In this document: positions 27,307-37,790 of the stretch, piece by piece | Layout of the letters: each line of letters opens with the position of its first letter | Position numbering within the stretch: position 1 is the first letter of the stretch | Assembly (NCBI RefSeq): GCF_019693215.1 | Contig: NZ_CP081183.1 | Coordinates: forward strand, 2,483,226-2,547,225 | Direction: 5' to 3' | Source: Salinarchaeum sp. IM2453 | Lineage (GTDB): Archaea; Halobacteriota; Halobacteria; Halobacteriales; Salinarchaeaceae | Length of the DNA: 64,000 nucleotides | Translations under genes and position numbers: made by a program | The notes under the pieces: model-generated | Told to the model about the DNA's origin: nothing | What the model saw: only the letters and a program-made list of their open reading frames with translations | The model's database searches: none

Positions 27307-27512
27307 CGTAGTACGTACATTTCGAACGCCACCTAATTATCCTCTGCTTCCAGTGCGAGTGCAAAAACGCGGTTTGGCCGATATGCGCCTTCTGTCCTAC
27401 ATACCATTCGTATTTGTTACTTTTTCACCGCACAGTTCGTAGACTAACTGACTGGGTGATTCATTAGGGAGTTCTGAAACCAACCACTTTGTGGACTGTT
27501 CTATGACACCCT

Positions 27513-27911
27513 AATAGATAACGTTTATCGCAGGCAGACGTCTCGCGATTGATGGGCTACCAGTCGAATGCCCCCAGGTCAGGGACGGTGAATGCGACTG
27601 GTCAGGCCAGACCCCCCGTGTTCAATGGGGAAAACAGGGGTCCGCTGGCAAGCATCGAAGGGCCCCAAGCAGTTGACGCAGAACATCCACGTGTCAATGA
27701 TAGCAGATCGTGTATAATTACCTTATATTGTAATTGTACATTTGCATACCTATGAAAGTCTGAATATATATCCACAAAAGCATTTTATACCATAAGTCAG
27801 ACTAACTGATGTCGTCAATGAATGGACAAACGGTATCTGTTAATAGTTTAGTTTGTACAAATGGTCAAAAGTTTTCTGTAGTCGTAGCTTCTGCTGGGGG
27901 TGTCTCCTCTT
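27513..27911. promoter_or_regulatory. Region upstream of urtA with an inverted repeat
   Basis: 27530-27700 is GC-rich and looks like old transposable-element DNA, with no readable gene. TATAATTAC at 27713-27721 and GTAATTGTA at 27730-27738 form an inverted repeat with 8 of 9 pairs and an 8-base spacer, in the AT-rich upstream region of urtA. The half-sites resemble those of the candidate NikR operator but the spacing differs. A regulator for urea uptake may bind here. Confidence 0.35.
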
Positions 27912-29162
27912 ATGTCTGATTTTACTCGACGTTCGTTCGTTGCAGGAGTTGGGGGCGCAAGTATTGCAGGCGCGAGTGGGTGTCTTGGTGTTCTCGGAGG
28001 CGATGACGGCCCAACGGTTGGAGTTCTTGAGGATCGAACTGGTGAATTCCAACTCAATGGAACGCCAAAATGGCAGGCAACGTTATTGGCAATTGAAGAG
28101 ATTAACGAGAACGGTGGCATATTAGGTGAGGAAATCAATGTTGAAGACCCAGATCCACAGTCAGATAACAATCGATACCGAGATTTGACTGAACGGCTCA
28201 TCTACCAAGATGAAGTTGATGCGCTGTGGGCAGGATACTCAAGTGCAAGTCGAGAGGCAATTCGGGATATCATCAACGATGAAGATCAACTGTATTTCTA
28301 CACGACTCAATATGAAGGCGGAGTAGCGGACGATACCATCTTTCCTGTCGGAGCTACAGCTCGTCAACAACTTGGAGCCGTGACGCCGTATATGGCAGAC
28401 GAGTTCGGTGATGATATTTACATCATCGCTGCTGACTACAACTTCGGTCAGCTTTCCGGAGATTGGGTAAACGTCTACGCCAAGGAAAATGGCTACAATA
28501 TTGTCGGTGAGGAATACATCCCACTCGGTGAAACTGAGTTTTCATCTGTGATTAATAATATTCAGGATGCTGATCCAGACTTCATCATGTCGATGCTGGT
28601 GGGGAACAACCATGAATCATTCTACGAACAGCGAGACGAAGCAGGACTTGACATTCCAATTGGCAGCTCTACGACGCTCGCTCAGGGGCATGAGCACCTT
28701 CGATATGATCCAACTGCGCTGACAGATGTATACGTTGGAGTGAATTACATGGAAGAACTCCCATCAGATCGAAATGAAGACTTCGTCGATCGGTTCTACG
28801 ATGAGTATCCAGATGCAGATTACTTGAACCAAGAGGCACAGAACAATTACTTCTCGGTGTACATGTGGAAAGAGGCAGTCGAAGAAGCCGGCACATTTGA
28901 TCAAGACGATGTAATCGAAGTGCTTGAGGATGGTATGGAGGTTGAAGCGCCGGAAGGCGACATTGAACTTGATGGTGCAACCCACCACATGACCCATCGC
29001 ATGCGGGTAGCACATTGCGATGAGAATCATGACATCTCATTTGACGCAGAACAGCTAATTGAGCCAACCTTCCTCCGCGAAGAGATTGGTGTTGACCTGC
29101 GTGAAGAGTCGCTAACAACCCAGTACGAACCAACTGATGTGTACGACATAGACGATGTGTAA
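27912..29162 (+). CDS. urtA: Urea ABC transporter substrate-binding protein UrtA
   Basis: I take ATG 27912 rather than GTG 27900 because it gives the Tat lipoprotein signal directly: TRRSFVAGVGGASIAGASGC with lipobox ASGC. The mature part is a type I periplasmic-binding fold of the branched-amino-acid/amide family: VGVLEDRTGEFQLNGTPKWQ, YYTTQYEGG-like segments, and YIIAADYNFGQLSGDWV. The closeness to UrtA/FmdD-type amide receptors, and the urease operon downstream, support urea as ligand. It sits on the outer face of the membrane and feeds UrtBCDE. Confidence 0.88.
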   Translation: MSDFTRRSFVAGVGGASIAGASGCLGVLGGDDGPTVGVLEDRTGEFQLNGTPKWQATLLAIEEINENGGILGEEINVEDPDPQSDNNRYRDLTERLIYQDEVDALWAGYSSASREAIRDIINDEDQLYFYTTQYEGGVADDTIFPVGATARQQLGAVTPYMADEFGDDIYIIAADYNFGQLSGDWVNVYAKENGYNIVGEEYIPLGETEFSSVINNIQDADPDFIMSMLVGNNHESFYEQRDEAGLDIPIGSSTTLAQGHEHLRYDPTALTDVYVGVNYMEELPSDRNEDFVDRFYDEYPDADYLNQEAQNNYFSVYMWKEAVEEAGTFDQDDVIEVLEDGMEVEAPEGDIELDGATHHMTHRMRVAHCDENHDISFDAEQLIEPTFLREEIGVDLREESLTTQYEPTDVYDIDDV

Positions 29163-29195
29163 CAGTAATATTCGACATAATAGAGGTGAAAAACA

Positions 29196-30113
29196 ATGTA
29201 TGGGTCAACAATACTTGTAATCGACGGGGTTTCAGAACTCGTCGCTTTCGTATTCCAATATCTCAACCGATTTGCCTTTATTGCACTTGCAGCAGTTGGA
29301 CTCGCCATTATTTTTGGTATGATGGGTGTGATTAATCTTGCACATGGCGAGTTCATTATAATTGGTATGTATGGAACGGCTCTTACCTATCACTCTGGAG
29401 TACCCTTACCGCTGGCAATGGTTGCTGGTGTGATTGTAACTGCTGTCTTTGGAGTTATTATTGAACGAACTGTAATTCGGCACCTATATGACCGACTGCT
29501 TGATTCCATGGTTGCGACATGGGGTCTTGGACTGGTGATCAGTCAGTTACTGTTGATTATCTTTGGATCAAGTCTATCGAGTATTTCAATGCCAATGGGT
29601 GGAATCTCATACGGTGGTTATTCCGCAACCACCTATGAGACTGTATTTCTGCCAGCGATGGTCATTGCGATTCTGATCGTGCTGTATGTCATATTCACGC
29701 GAACAGAGTTTGGCGTCAAGGCCAGAGCGACAATCGACGACCCTGAGACAGCCCGGGCGATGGGTGTCGATACTGATCGAATGTATGCTATTACATTCGG
29801 AATTGGAGCTGGGCTTGCCGGAGCGGCTGGGGCACTTGCTGCCCCAACACTGTCAATTACGCCAGATCAAGGGAGTGTGTTCCTGCTTGAGGCGTTCGTT
29901 GCTGTAGTTGTTGGAGGGCCGTCTGTGATCATTGGAACCCTGTCTGCCGCAGGTGTGCTCGGATTCTTCCATGCTCTGTTCACCAATATGTATGGGACCT
30001 TCATAGGACAGATGGCAATGCTCATTGTTGCGATTATCGCCCTGCGAGTACTTCCTGACGGAATCACTGGATACGTCGAAAAACTACGTGAGCGACGGAG
30101 TGAATCATCATGA
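29196..30113 (+). CDS. urtB: Urea ABC transporter permease UrtB
   Basis: The 305-residue protein has about eight membrane helices of the LivH type: AAVGLAIIFGMMGVINLAHG near the start and KARATIDDPETARAMGVDTD before the cytosolic coupling helix. It starts 33 bases after urtA and overlaps urtC by 4 bases. With UrtC it forms the membrane channel for urea. In some organisms UrtB has a long N-terminal domain; here it is the short form. Confidence 0.88.
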   Translation: MYGSTILVIDGVSELVAFVFQYLNRFAFIALAAVGLAIIFGMMGVINLAHGEFIIIGMYGTALTYHSGVPLPLAMVAGVIVTAVFGVIIERTVIRHLYDRLLDSMVATWGLGLVISQLLLIIFGSSLSSISMPMGGISYGGYSATTYETVFLPAMVIAILIVLYVIFTRTEFGVKARATIDDPETARAMGVDTDRMYAITFGIGAGLAGAAGALAAPTLSITPDQGSVFLLEAFVAVVVGGPSVIIGTLSAAGVLGFFHALFTNMYGTFIGQMAMLIVAIIALRVLPDGITGYVEKLRERRSESS

Positions 30114-31225
30114 CCAAGACACAATCGATCACAGGCAAAATCAAACACGCACTGTCGTTGATTACCGGCCCCAATACCTACGGGAATACGAAGTTGTTCT
30201 GGGGAGCATTTGCCATTGCAGTAGCAATGTTGCTGCTGTACCCACAGTTTACAAACCCATGGGCAGTCAACAACATGGCCCGGTACTTTACGCTCGCATT
30301 TCTGGCATTGAGCCTTGCTGTTATCTGGGGATTCAGCGGAATTTTGAGTTTCGGACAGGTAGCGTTCTTTGGGATTGCGGGATACGCGTTTGGCGTTGTC
30401 ACGTTCAATTATGGATCTGCGACGGGAATTACGGCTGCAATATTTGTTGCTGTCTTCGTCGGAACGCTGTTCTCGTTAATTCTTGGATATTTCATGTTCT
30501 ACGGCGGTGTTCGCGATGTGTACGTAACGATTATCACACTCGTTGTTGCAATAGTGCTGTACACATTCATGTCACAGACGGCCGGCAGTGAGTGGGCTAT
30601 CGGTGATGCCAGACTCGGAGGATACAATGGAATGCCAGGAATTACAGATATTACACTTGGCATCGGCGAAGCCGGCTTTGTACTTGAGGGTAACCGGTTC
30701 TACTATGCGACACTGTTGACGTTAATCGGAGTGTATCTCTTGCTCCGTATCCTTGTGAATAGTTCATACGGGATGACAATGGTTGCAATTCGAGAGGATG
30801 AGCAACGAACAGCAACATTTGGATACAATGTCACGTTCATCAAGCTCATGGTATTTACTCTCGGAGGTGCAATTGCATCACTTGGCGGTGTTTTCTATGT
30901 TAGCTGGGGGAACTACATCGATCCCAGTGTGTTCTCGATAACATTTGCTGCCTTACCTGTTGTATGGGTCACAGTTGGTGGACGAGATTCACTCATCGGA
31001 GCCATTGCAGCAACGATTATTATTGAGCGCATCTCAACCGAGTTGGCAGCAACAGGGACGGAGTGGGCACTAGTGCTTGTTGGTGGACTGATGATGTTCG
31101 TGATTCTGGTGATGCCAGCTGGTGCTGCACAATATGTCGATCGTGCTGTTGGGTATATCACACGTTCAATATCAGACGATTCCGGCTCAATTCGAAATAT
31201 TCGAGAGGAGATCAATGATGACTAA
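30110..31225 (+). CDS. urtC: Urea ABC transporter permease UrtC
   Basis: The 371-residue LivM-type permease has GFSGILSFGQVAFFGIAGYA and VAIREDEQRTATFGYNVTFI, the conserved pore and coupling segments. It overlaps urtB by ATGA. It is the second channel subunit. Its last codons overlap the small reading frame at 31215 that links it to urtD. Confidence 0.88.
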   Translation: MTKTQSITGKIKHALSLITGPNTYGNTKLFWGAFAIAVAMLLLYPQFTNPWAVNNMARYFTLAFLALSLAVIWGFSGILSFGQVAFFGIAGYAFGVVTFNYGSATGITAAIFVAVFVGTLFSLILGYFMFYGGVRDVYVTIITLVVAIVLYTFMSQTAGSEWAIGDARLGGYNGMPGITDITLGIGEAGFVLEGNRFYYATLLTLIGVYLLLRILVNSSYGMTMVAIREDEQRTATFGYNVTFIKLMVFTLGGAIASLGGVFYVSWGNYIDPSVFSITFAALPVVWVTVGGRDSLIGAIAATIIIERISTELAATGTEWALVLVGGLMMFVILVMPAGAAQYVDRAVGYITRSISDDSGSIRNIREEINDD

Positions 31226-31298
31226 CAGCAATTCAGTACAACAAAATGTAGCACCGGGTTATCAACCGCATGCCATCTTAGGAGGTGTTATCCGATGA
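31215..31298 (+). CDS. Small overlapping reading frame between urtC and urtD
   Basis: ATG-ATG at 31215-31220, inside the last codons of urtC, opens a 27-residue frame (TNSNSVQQNVAPGYQPHAIL and a few more) whose TGA overlaps the urtD ATG (ATGA, 31295-31298). It contains the urtD ribosome site ggaggtg. It bridges a 69-base gap with start-stop overlaps at both ends, as expected for translational coupling. Whether the peptide has a function is unknown; it may only carry ribosomes to urtD. Confidence 0.3.
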   Translation: MMTNSNSVQQNVAPGYQPHAILGGVIR

Positions 31299-32068
31299 GT
31301 TCCGCTAGCGACATCTCTGTCAAGAAGAAACCAGCCGTTGCAGCGACTGGTGAATCTCGTGATACATTATTAGCAACCGATGGGCTGACAAAACATTTTG
31401 GAGGACTAACAGCCGTTGATGATGTTGATTTTACGATTGATGAAGGTGAGCTTCGGTGCTTGATCGGGCCGAACGGTGCTGGTAAAAGCACATTCATGAA
31501 TCTGATTGTCGGAGAGCTCACACCGAGTGATGGACGAATATTCTTTGACGGCCGGGATTTAACCGACCAGTCAACCCACGAGCGCATTGACGCTGGCATT
31601 AGTGTCAAGTTTCAGTCTCCACACGTGTACTCTGACCTTACGGTAAAACAGAATTTACAGATCCCGCTGCAGCGACTTGATCGTGATACTTCAACAACGA
31701 TAGAACAAACGCTTGATCAGATTGATCTCGCTGATGTAGCTGATACAGCTGCAGGAGATCTCTCACATGGACAACAACAGCGACTGGAGATTGGAATGGC
31801 CACAACGCTTGATCCAAAGCTGCTTTTACTTGACGAACCAGTTGCTGGAATGTCAATTGAAGAAACACAACAGGTTGGGGATTTACTACTGACACTGAAC
31901 GAACAGGGAATTGCACTCCTCGTTATCGAGCATGACATGGAGTTTGTGAGTCAAGTATCAGATAAGGTCACGGTATTAAATGAGGGTGCAATCTTCCGAC
32001 AAGGGCCGATCGAAGAAATTGAATCTGATCCCGATGTGCAACGCATTTATCTGGGTGATGACGCATGA
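31295..32068 (+). CDS. urtD: Urea ABC transporter ATP-binding protein UrtD
   Basis: The 257-residue LivG-type ATPase has Walker A GPNGAGKS, signature LSHGQQQRLEIG, Walker B LLLLDEP, and LLVIEHDMEFV. A 30-residue N-terminal extension precedes the ATPase core. The ribosome site ggaggtg lies 7 bases before ATG. It overlaps urtE by 4 bases. It drives urea import with UrtE. Confidence 0.88.
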   Translation: MSSASDISVKKKPAVAATGESRDTLLATDGLTKHFGGLTAVDDVDFTIDEGELRCLIGPNGAGKSTFMNLIVGELTPSDGRIFFDGRDLTDQSTHERIDAGISVKFQSPHVYSDLTVKQNLQIPLQRLDRDTSTTIEQTLDQIDLADVADTAAGDLSHGQQQRLEIGMATTLDPKLLLLDEPVAGMSIEETQQVGDLLLTLNEQGIALLVIEHDMEFVSQVSDKVTVLNEGAIFRQGPIEEIESDPDVQRIYLGDDA

Positions 32069-32763
32069 GCCTTGCTGTCTCAAATCTTGCTGCAGGCTAC
32101 GGAGAAACCCCGATTATTCGGGAGGTGAATTGTACAATTGAGTCGGGAGAAATCGTCGGTATTATCGGGAAAAACGGTGTCGGAAAAACCACGCTGCTGA
32201 AGACGATTATGGGACTTCTGTCACCAGACCAAGGATCTGTTTTGCTCCATGACGAGGAGATAACCAGTATGTCGGCAGATGATATTGCCAAACGAGGCGT
32301 AGGATATGTCCCACAAGGCAGAGATGTTTTTTCTGGGCTATCTGTTGAAGAAAACCTCCTGATTGGAACTTCGGTCGGGGCTGGTGATACGACGCTCTAT
32401 GATCGGGTGTACGAATACTTCCCGATCCTCGAGGAACGCGCGGATCAAGACGCTGAAACGCTCAGTGGTGGACAACAACAGATGCTCGCGATTGGTCGAG
32501 CGCTCGTTGGCAATCCTGACATTATGATTGTTGATGAACCATCTGAAGGTGTCCAGCCGTCGATTGTTCAATCTATCAGTGATAACCTTCGGCAGATCAA
32601 TACTGAGATCGACACGACCATCTTGTTTGTCGAACAAAACTTGTCTGTCATTCAGACACTCGCAGATCGATGTTACGCGATGGAGAAGGGAACAATTGTA
32701 GAAGAGATTCCACGAGCTGAGCTTGATAATACTGATCGGCTTAGGCAGCACCTTGTTGTCTAA
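32065..32763 (+). CDS. urtE: Urea ABC transporter ATP-binding protein UrtE
   Basis: The 232-residue LivF-type ATPase has Walker A GKNGVGKTT, signature LSGGQQQMLAIG, Walker B IMIVDEPSEG, and LFVEQNLSVI. The Q-loop lies in VGYVPQGRDVF. It ends the transporter operon; 303 bases separate it from urease, long enough for a separate promoter. Confidence 0.88.
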   Translation: MSLAVSNLAAGYGETPIIREVNCTIESGEIVGIIGKNGVGKTTLLKTIMGLLSPDQGSVLLHDEEITSMSADDIAKRGVGYVPQGRDVFSGLSVEENLLIGTSVGAGDTTLYDRVYEYFPILEERADQDAETLSGGQQQMLAIGRALVGNPDIMIVDEPSEGVQPSIVQSISDNLRQINTEIDTTILFVEQNLSVIQTLADRCYAMEKGTIVEEIPRAELDNTDRLRQHLVV

Positions 32764-33066
32764 GTTCGCTTAGTCTGTCAGGCTCTTTTTTATCTGATTG
32801 TTGACGGAGAGAATCAATTGAGCTCTGCGTAACACTGCTTATGCATCTCTCAATTTTGCTCGATCTTGACATATGTGTATCAATTACAACATACAATATA
32901 TTTTGCTTGCATTCGAGCAGAACCCAATGAGAAAATACGACAAGTATCCGGTTTTATTCCCGCACCAAACAAAATTTTCGTGCAACTTTACCCTTATTTC
33001 TGGACCAGCGAATTAACTCAACATGTATCGAAATTCCATGACTGTAGTTTCTTGTGGTGATCTTCT
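32764..33066. other. Intergenic region between urtE and urease
   Basis: A T-rich run gctcttttttatc follows the urtE stop (about 32780-32792) and could end transcription. The rest is AT-rich with TATA-like tracts near 32890-32900 (acatacaatatat), probably the urease promoter area. No gene is visible. Confidence 0.4.
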
Positions 33067-33468
33067 GTGACTAATTTTATACCTGGTGAAGTGATCCTTG
33101 CAGATGATCCTATAGAGATCAATGCAGGGAGAAAAACAATTACACTGACTGTTGAGAATACCGGTGACCGCCCTATTCAGGTCGGGTCACACTTTCATTT
33201 CTTTGAGGTCAATCCTGCACTAGCGTTTGATCGTACGAAGGCACTGGGATATCGACTTAATATACCGGCAGGCACAGCAGTTCGGTTTGAGCCGGGACAA
33301 CAGCAAGACGTGACACTGGTTTCTATTGGCGGAAATCGGATAATCAGAGGCATGGCAGGGCTGGTCGACGGACCGGTTGATGACCCAGATGTTCGAGAAC
33401 AAGCAATTGAACGGGCACGTGAACAGGGCTATTTTGCACACCATCGTGATCAGGAGGCTGAGAAATGA
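33067..33468 (+). CDS. ureB: Urease beta subunit UreB
   Basis: The protein of 133 residues starts at GTG 33067, which is supported by ggtgat 8 bases upstream; the next in-frame ATG would remove most of the fold. It shows the beta-subunit core [36 protein letters not shown] and [17 protein letters not shown]. It packs against UreC in the urease complex. The stop overlaps ureC by 4 bases. Confidence 0.9.
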   Translation: MTNFIPGEVILADDPIEINAGRKTITLTVENTGDRPIQVGSHFHFFEVNPALAFDRTKALGYRLNIPAGTAVRFEPGQQQDVTLVSIGGNRIIRGMAGLVDGPVDDPDVREQAIERAREQGYFAHHRDQEAEK

Positions 33469-35165
33469 GTCGTCGTCTCAATCGATCAGAATACACGGAC
33501 TTGTATGGAGCAACAGTTGGCGACCAAATCCGTCTTGGTGACACAGCACTGCTCGCTGAGATTGAAGCAGACCACACTGTACCAGGTGAGGAAGCTGTCT
33601 TTGGCGGAGGGAAGACAATGCGCGACGGGATGGGTATGCAACCGACGACAACACAGAGTGATGGCGCGCTTGACTGGGTATTTACCAATGTTGTCGTGAT
33701 TGATCCAGTGCTGGGCATCGAAAAGGGAGACCTAGGTGTTCGTGATGGACAGATTGTCGGATTTGGAAAGGCAGGCAATCCTGACACAATGGATGACGTC
33801 GACATGGTTATCGGGCCCAGCACAGACACCGTACCTGCTGATGGATTAATTGCAACAGCCGGTGCCCTCGACATCCATGTGCATTTTAATAGTCCACAAT
33901 TGGTCGATCATGCACTATCCAGTGGTATTACAACGATGTTTGGTGGTGGCTTTGGTGGCGGAGCAACAACCTGTACGCCAGGGCCGCGGAATATCCGTCG
34001 GTTTTACCAGGCAACAGATGACTGGCCAGTCAACGTTGGATTCTATGGTAAGGGCAACTCCAGCGCAAAACCAGCGATCACTGAACAAATTGAGGCGGGC
34101 GTTGTCGGACTGAAATTGCATGAGGACTGGGGATCAACACCAGCCGCGATTGATACCTGTCTTGAGGTTGCCGACGAGATGGACGTGCAAGTAGCAATTC
34201 ATACTGATACACTGAACGAGTCCGGGTTTGTTGAAGAAACATTTGACGCAATTGACGGCCGGACAATTCACACGTTCCATATCGAAGGGGCTGGTGGGGG
34301 ACATGCTCCAGATGTAATGGAACTAATCAAGTATGACCACATGCTGCCATCCTCGACAAACCCATCGATGCCGTATACCACAAACACGTTTGATGAGCAT
34401 CTTGACATGGTGATGGTCTGTCATCACCTTGATCCAAATATTCCTGAAGATGTTGCGTTTGCTGAATCACGAATTCGATCTGAGACGATTGCAGCAGAAG
34501 ATGTTCTCCATGATATGGGCGCAATTTCGATGATGACTTCAGACTCCCAAGCAATGGGACGGCAGGGCGAAGTAATCAGTCGGACTTGGCAGACAGCAAG
34601 CAAAATGAAACAACAGCGTGGTGAACTCGATTCCGATGGAGCTGGTGATAATCACCGAATTAAGCGGTATGTTGCAAAGTACACGATTAATCCAGCTCGC
34701 GTTGCTGGAATTGACACATACGTTGGCTCGCTTGAACCCGGAAAGCTTGCAGACATCGTACTCTGGGATCCGGGATTTTTCGGTATTAAACCAGACACAG
34801 TGTTCAAAGGTGGATTCCCAGTCCATAGCGAGATGGGTGAAGCAAACGGATCACTAATGACATGCGAACCAATCATGCAACGAAAACGTGCTGGTGCATA
34901 TGGGCGTGCACGCAATGCCCTCTCGATGGCGTTTGTCAGCCAGCGCGCGCACGACCGAGGAATTGGAGATGTATATCAATTAGAATCGATGGTGATGCCG
35001 GTCAACGGGACTCGAGACGTGTCCAAAGACGACATGGCGTACAATGACTTCCAGCCAGAAAACATCGATATTGATCCACAGACGTTTGAAGTTGCGGTAG
35101 ATGGAGAACCAGTGACGTGTGAGCCAGCCGATGATATTCCGCTTGCACAACGATATTTCCTCTGA
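33465..35165 (+). CDS. ureC: Urease alpha (catalytic) subunit UreC
   Basis: The 566-residue subunit has all nickel-site elements: His-x-His in [11 protein letters not shown], the Lys to be carbamylated in [12 protein letters not shown], His residues in [12 protein letters not shown] and [15 protein letters not shown], the flap VCHHLD with the catalytic His, and the Asp ligand in [10 protein letters not shown]. It hydrolyses urea to ammonia and carbamate. Length is normal. It is the second gene of the operon. Confidence 0.95.
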   Translation: MSRRLNRSEYTDLYGATVGDQIRLGDTALLAEIEADHTVPGEEAVFGGGKTMRDGMGMQPTTTQSDGALDWVFTNVVVIDPVLGIEKGDLGVRDGQIVGFGKAGNPDTMDDVDMVIGPSTDTVPADGLIATAGALDIHVHFNSPQLVDHALSSGITTMFGGGFGGGATTCTPGPRNIRRFYQATDDWPVNVGFYGKGNSSAKPAITEQIEAGVVGLKLHEDWGSTPAAIDTCLEVADEMDVQVAIHTDTLNESGFVEETFDAIDGRTIHTFHIEGAGGGHAPDVMELIKYDHMLPSSTNPSMPYTTNTFDEHLDMVMVCHHLDPNIPEDVAFAESRIRSETIAAEDVLHDMGAISMMTSDSQAMGRQGEVISRTWQTASKMKQQRGELDSDGAGDNHRIKRYVAKYTINPARVAGIDTYVGSLEPGKLADIVLWDPGFFGIKPDTVFKGGFPVHSEMGEANGSLMTCEPIMQRKRAGAYGRARNALSMAFVSQRAHDRGIGDVYQLESMVMPVNGTRDVSKDDMAYNDFQPENIDIDPQTFEVAVDGEPVTCEPADDIPLAQRYFL

Positions 35166-35177
35166 GGTGATTACTAC

Positions 35178-35549
35178 ATGAAACTTACTCCAAAAGATCA
35201 GGAACGACTCACGATATTTACTGCAGCAGAGATGGCACGACGACGAAAAGCACGAGGGGTTCCGTTAAACCATCCTGAGGCAGTCGCATACATCTCTGAC
35301 TGGGTATGTGAAGGCGCACGAGAAGGAAAGTCAGTTGCCACACTCCGGGAAGAAGCAACGCAGTTGTTGTCGCGTGAAGATGTCATGGATGGTGTTCCAG
35401 AGATGATCAACACAGTGCAGGTTGAGCCAGTGTTTCCGGATGGAACAAAGCTTGTGACAGTACACGATCCAATTCGGGCTGAGAACCCCGACCAGCTTGA
35501 TGATGTTCCGACATACGACGTAACAGAACGTGGAGGTATTCAGTCATGA
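35178..35549 (+). CDS. ureA: Urease gamma subunit UreA
   Basis: The 123-residue protein has [35 protein letters not shown] and [20 protein letters not shown], the gamma-subunit signature. The ribosome site gaggtgat lies 6 bases upstream. Length is longer than the usual 100 residues by an acidic tail. It overlaps ureG by 4 bases. Confidence 0.92.
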   Translation: MKLTPKDQERLTIFTAAEMARRRKARGVPLNHPEAVAYISDWVCEGAREGKSVATLREEATQLLSREDVMDGVPEMINTVQVEPVFPDGTKLVTVHDPIRAENPDQLDDVPTYDVTERGGIQS

Positions 35550-36193
35550 GCCCCGACCACCGGGACGTTGCGACAATCGGTATTGGCGGTCCTGTCGGAT
35601 CGGGTAAGACCGCGCTTGTACAGGAACTTGTGCCAATTCTTGATCAACGGGGATACGATGTAGGTGTAATTGCCAACGATATTATGACACAGGAGGATGC
35701 TGATCGGCTACAGGAGTCATTTTCTGATCTCCTTCCCGAGGAACTCATTTCTGGGGTCGAAACCGGTGCATGTCCACACACAGGAATTCGGGAGGATCCA
35801 TCGATGAATATTGCTGCAGTGAATGACTTTGTCGATCACGCCCCTGATCTTGATGCTGTAATCATCGAGTCCGGTGGCGATAACTTAGCCGCAACGTTTG
35901 ATCCGGAACTGGCTGATTACTTTATATTTGTAATCTCGGTTGCCGAAGGAGACGACATCCCAAGAAAACGTGGGCCAGGTGTTGTTGAAGGAGACTTGCT
36001 TGTAATCAACAAAGTGGATCTTGCGGAGTATGTCGATGCGGATGTCGACCAAATGCTTGCTGATGCTGAAACAGTTCGAGATGGACCAACAGTCCTAACA
36101 AATTGTCGTGCCAGCGACGGAATCACAGCTGTAGCCGATCACATTGAAGAGTCTGCACTCTTTGGCCTTACTGGAACACAGGAGACGATTTAG
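35546..36193 (+). CDS. ureG: Urease accessory GTPase UreG
   Basis: The 215-residue SIMIBI GTPase has the P-loop [15 protein letters not shown], the metal site CPH in [13 protein letters not shown], and the NKVDLAEYV guanine motif. It delivers nickel to UreC in the UreDFG complex. It overlaps ureA by ATGA, and ureD follows after 8 bases. Confidence 0.92.
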   Translation: MSPDHRDVATIGIGGPVGSGKTALVQELVPILDQRGYDVGVIANDIMTQEDADRLQESFSDLLPEELISGVETGACPHTGIREDPSMNIAAVNDFVDHAPDLDAVIIESGGDNLAATFDPELADYFIFVISVAEGDDIPRKRGPGVVEGDLLVINKVDLAEYVDADVDQMLADAETVRDGPTVLTNCRASDGITAVADHIEESALFGLTGTQETI

Positions 36194-36201
36194 CGCAAAA
36201 G

Positions 36202-37203
36202 ATGTCATCGCCACATCAGTCTGAGATTGATCCTGAACTCGAAGATGAGGATACAGACGCAAGCATTCCAGCAGCATTTGAGGCGTACGCTGAAGAATCG
36301 CTGCCGAACGCGACCCCTCGCGGGCACGGGAAAGATGGAACACTCTTTGCGCGGTTTGCACGAACCGGATCCAAGACAAGACTTGTTCGTGATCGGTTTT
36401 CAGTTCCATTACACCTGACAGGCACACTGAGCCACGATCCGCTCGGACCAACGGCCTGCATTCAGGAACCAACCGGTGGCGTCACACATGGAGACCGACA
36501 CGAGATTACAATCGATGCGATCGACGGGGCAACTGCTGTGGTCACAACACAATCAGCAACAAAAATCCACAGCATGCACAGCGATTATGCACACCTTGAT
36601 ACGACGATCACGGTTGATGAATCGTCATATCTTGAGTATTTACCCGGTGCAGTAATAGTGAACGAGGATGCCCGCTTACTACAGACAACAGAAATCAATT
36701 TGGCATCGACAAGTGTGTTGCTGACAACGGACATTTTCGCTCCAGATGGACTGTCAGCACATACACCATTTAGCTTCGAGCATTACCGGTCACAGATTGA
36801 TGTTTATCAGGAGAACGCGCTTACATACACAGACGTTACGAATATTGAGCCTGACACAGCATCTGAGAATAACTACCCGCCTGCCCAATTTACTGCGGAT
36901 AACCGGATTGGTACACTCTATATCTTTGCTCCAGATCCACTATCGGCAGCTCCAGTTGTTTCGGATCGGTGTAATTGCACGCTTGCTGATCTTGTCGAGC
37001 AAATTAGATCCTGTATACAGGATGGTAGTGATGATAACCCGGGGCTGACTGCTGGTGTTACGCGACTGCCAGCTGATGCTGGCATATGTGTGCGAGCCAT
37101 TGGGGAGACAACTGATATGCTTCAGGGACTGTTCAGCGAAGTTCGGGAGTCATTCCGGCAGATAGCATTTGACATTTCGACGCCTACAGATCGGTGGTAC
37201 TAA
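36202..37203 (+). CDS. ureD: Urease accessory protein UreD
   Basis: The 333-residue protein carries the UreD/UreH-type scaffold: FSVPLHLTGTLSHDPLGPTA, GGVTHGDRHEITIDAI, TQSATKIHSM and LEYLPGAVIVNEDARLLQTT. It scaffolds UreF and UreG on the apo-urease. The N-terminal 55 residues are an acidic extension. Its stop shares its last base with the ureE start. Confidence 0.9.
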   Translation: MSSPHQSEIDPELEDEDTDASIPAAFEAYAEESLPNATPRGHGKDGTLFARFARTGSKTRLVRDRFSVPLHLTGTLSHDPLGPTACIQEPTGGVTHGDRHEITIDAIDGATAVVTTQSATKIHSMHSDYAHLDTTITVDESSYLEYLPGAVIVNEDARLLQTTEINLASTSVLLTTDIFAPDGLSAHTPFSFEHYRSQIDVYQENALTYTDVTNIEPDTASENNYPPAQFTADNRIGTLYIFAPDPLSAAPVVSDRCNCTLADLVEQIRSCIQDGSDDNPGLTAGVTRLPADAGICVRAIGETTDMLQGLFSEVRESFRQIAFDISTPTDRWY

Positions 37204-37790
37204 TGCAAATCATCGAATCAATTAAAGGCAATATCCACGACGACCCAGAGCTTGCATCGACGTATGAACAACACCAGGAGGCTGGAACGGTTGACTATGC
37301 TGTCATTGACCCAGACGACCGCGTCAAATCACGACTTCGCGTAACGACGGCTGCTGGGATCGATCTCGGGATTGTTCCCGGGTCAAGAGAACTTCAGGAT
37401 GGAGATGTGCTCTTACACGAGGATAGCCGAATGATTATCCTTCAGTTTGCTGAAGAGGAAGCGTTCGTTATTGACCTCCCCGAGGCGATATCGACTGACA
37501 CAGCGATCAAGCTTGGCCATCGTATCGGGAATCAACACTGGGACCTTGCGGTCGAGGGCAACGCAGTGTACTTCCCAATGGAGGCTGATCGTGCGATCAT
37601 CGAAGACGTGCTTGCAGAGGTAATACCCACAGCTGCTGAGACAAGAACTACGACGGTTGATCCATCAACATTTATCGATACGACGACAGCCAATCACGAG
37701 CATACAGACGATACACATAATCACAGCCACGATACCAGTGATCACCACCACAAACATGATCACGACCACACGAAAGACCATGACCACTGA
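37203..37790 (+). CDS. ureE: Urease nickel chaperone UreE
   Basis: I choose ATG 37203, sharing an A with the ureD stop, over GTG 37194. The 195-residue protein has the UreE peptide-binding N-domain (VKSRLRVTTAAGIDLG) and the metal domain (LGHRIGNQHWDLAVEGNAVYF). The tail is a long His-Asp-rich run from about residue 163 (HEHTDDTHNHSHD and on), a nickel reservoir. It passes nickel to UreG. It overlaps ureF by 11 bases. Confidence 0.92.
   Translation: MQIIESIKGNIHDDPELASTYEQHQEAGTVDYAVIDPDDRVKSRLRVTTAAGIDLGIVPGSRELQDGDVLLHEDSRMIILQFAEEEAFVIDLPEAISTDTAIKLGHRIGNQHWDLAVEGNAVYFPMEADRAIIEDVLAEVIPTAAETRTTTVDPSTFIDTTTANHEHTDDTHNHSHDTSDHHHKHDHDHTKDHDH

Larger units (their letters stand above)
26585..27512. 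mobile_element. Terminal-repeat element 1, no transposase
   Basis: Left end ggtgtcatagagcggtt (26586-26602) and right end gactgttctatgacaccc (27494-27511) are inverted copies. The same pair bounds 49992-53359 and 54937-55853. The inner side of the left end, aatctgccaagaacggcgtg, is shared with 54982-55001. Instead of a transposase the interior holds a small membrane-protein gene, itself split by a palindromic element. The ends may derive from an IS6-type element, which is my recollection only. Confidence 0.5.
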
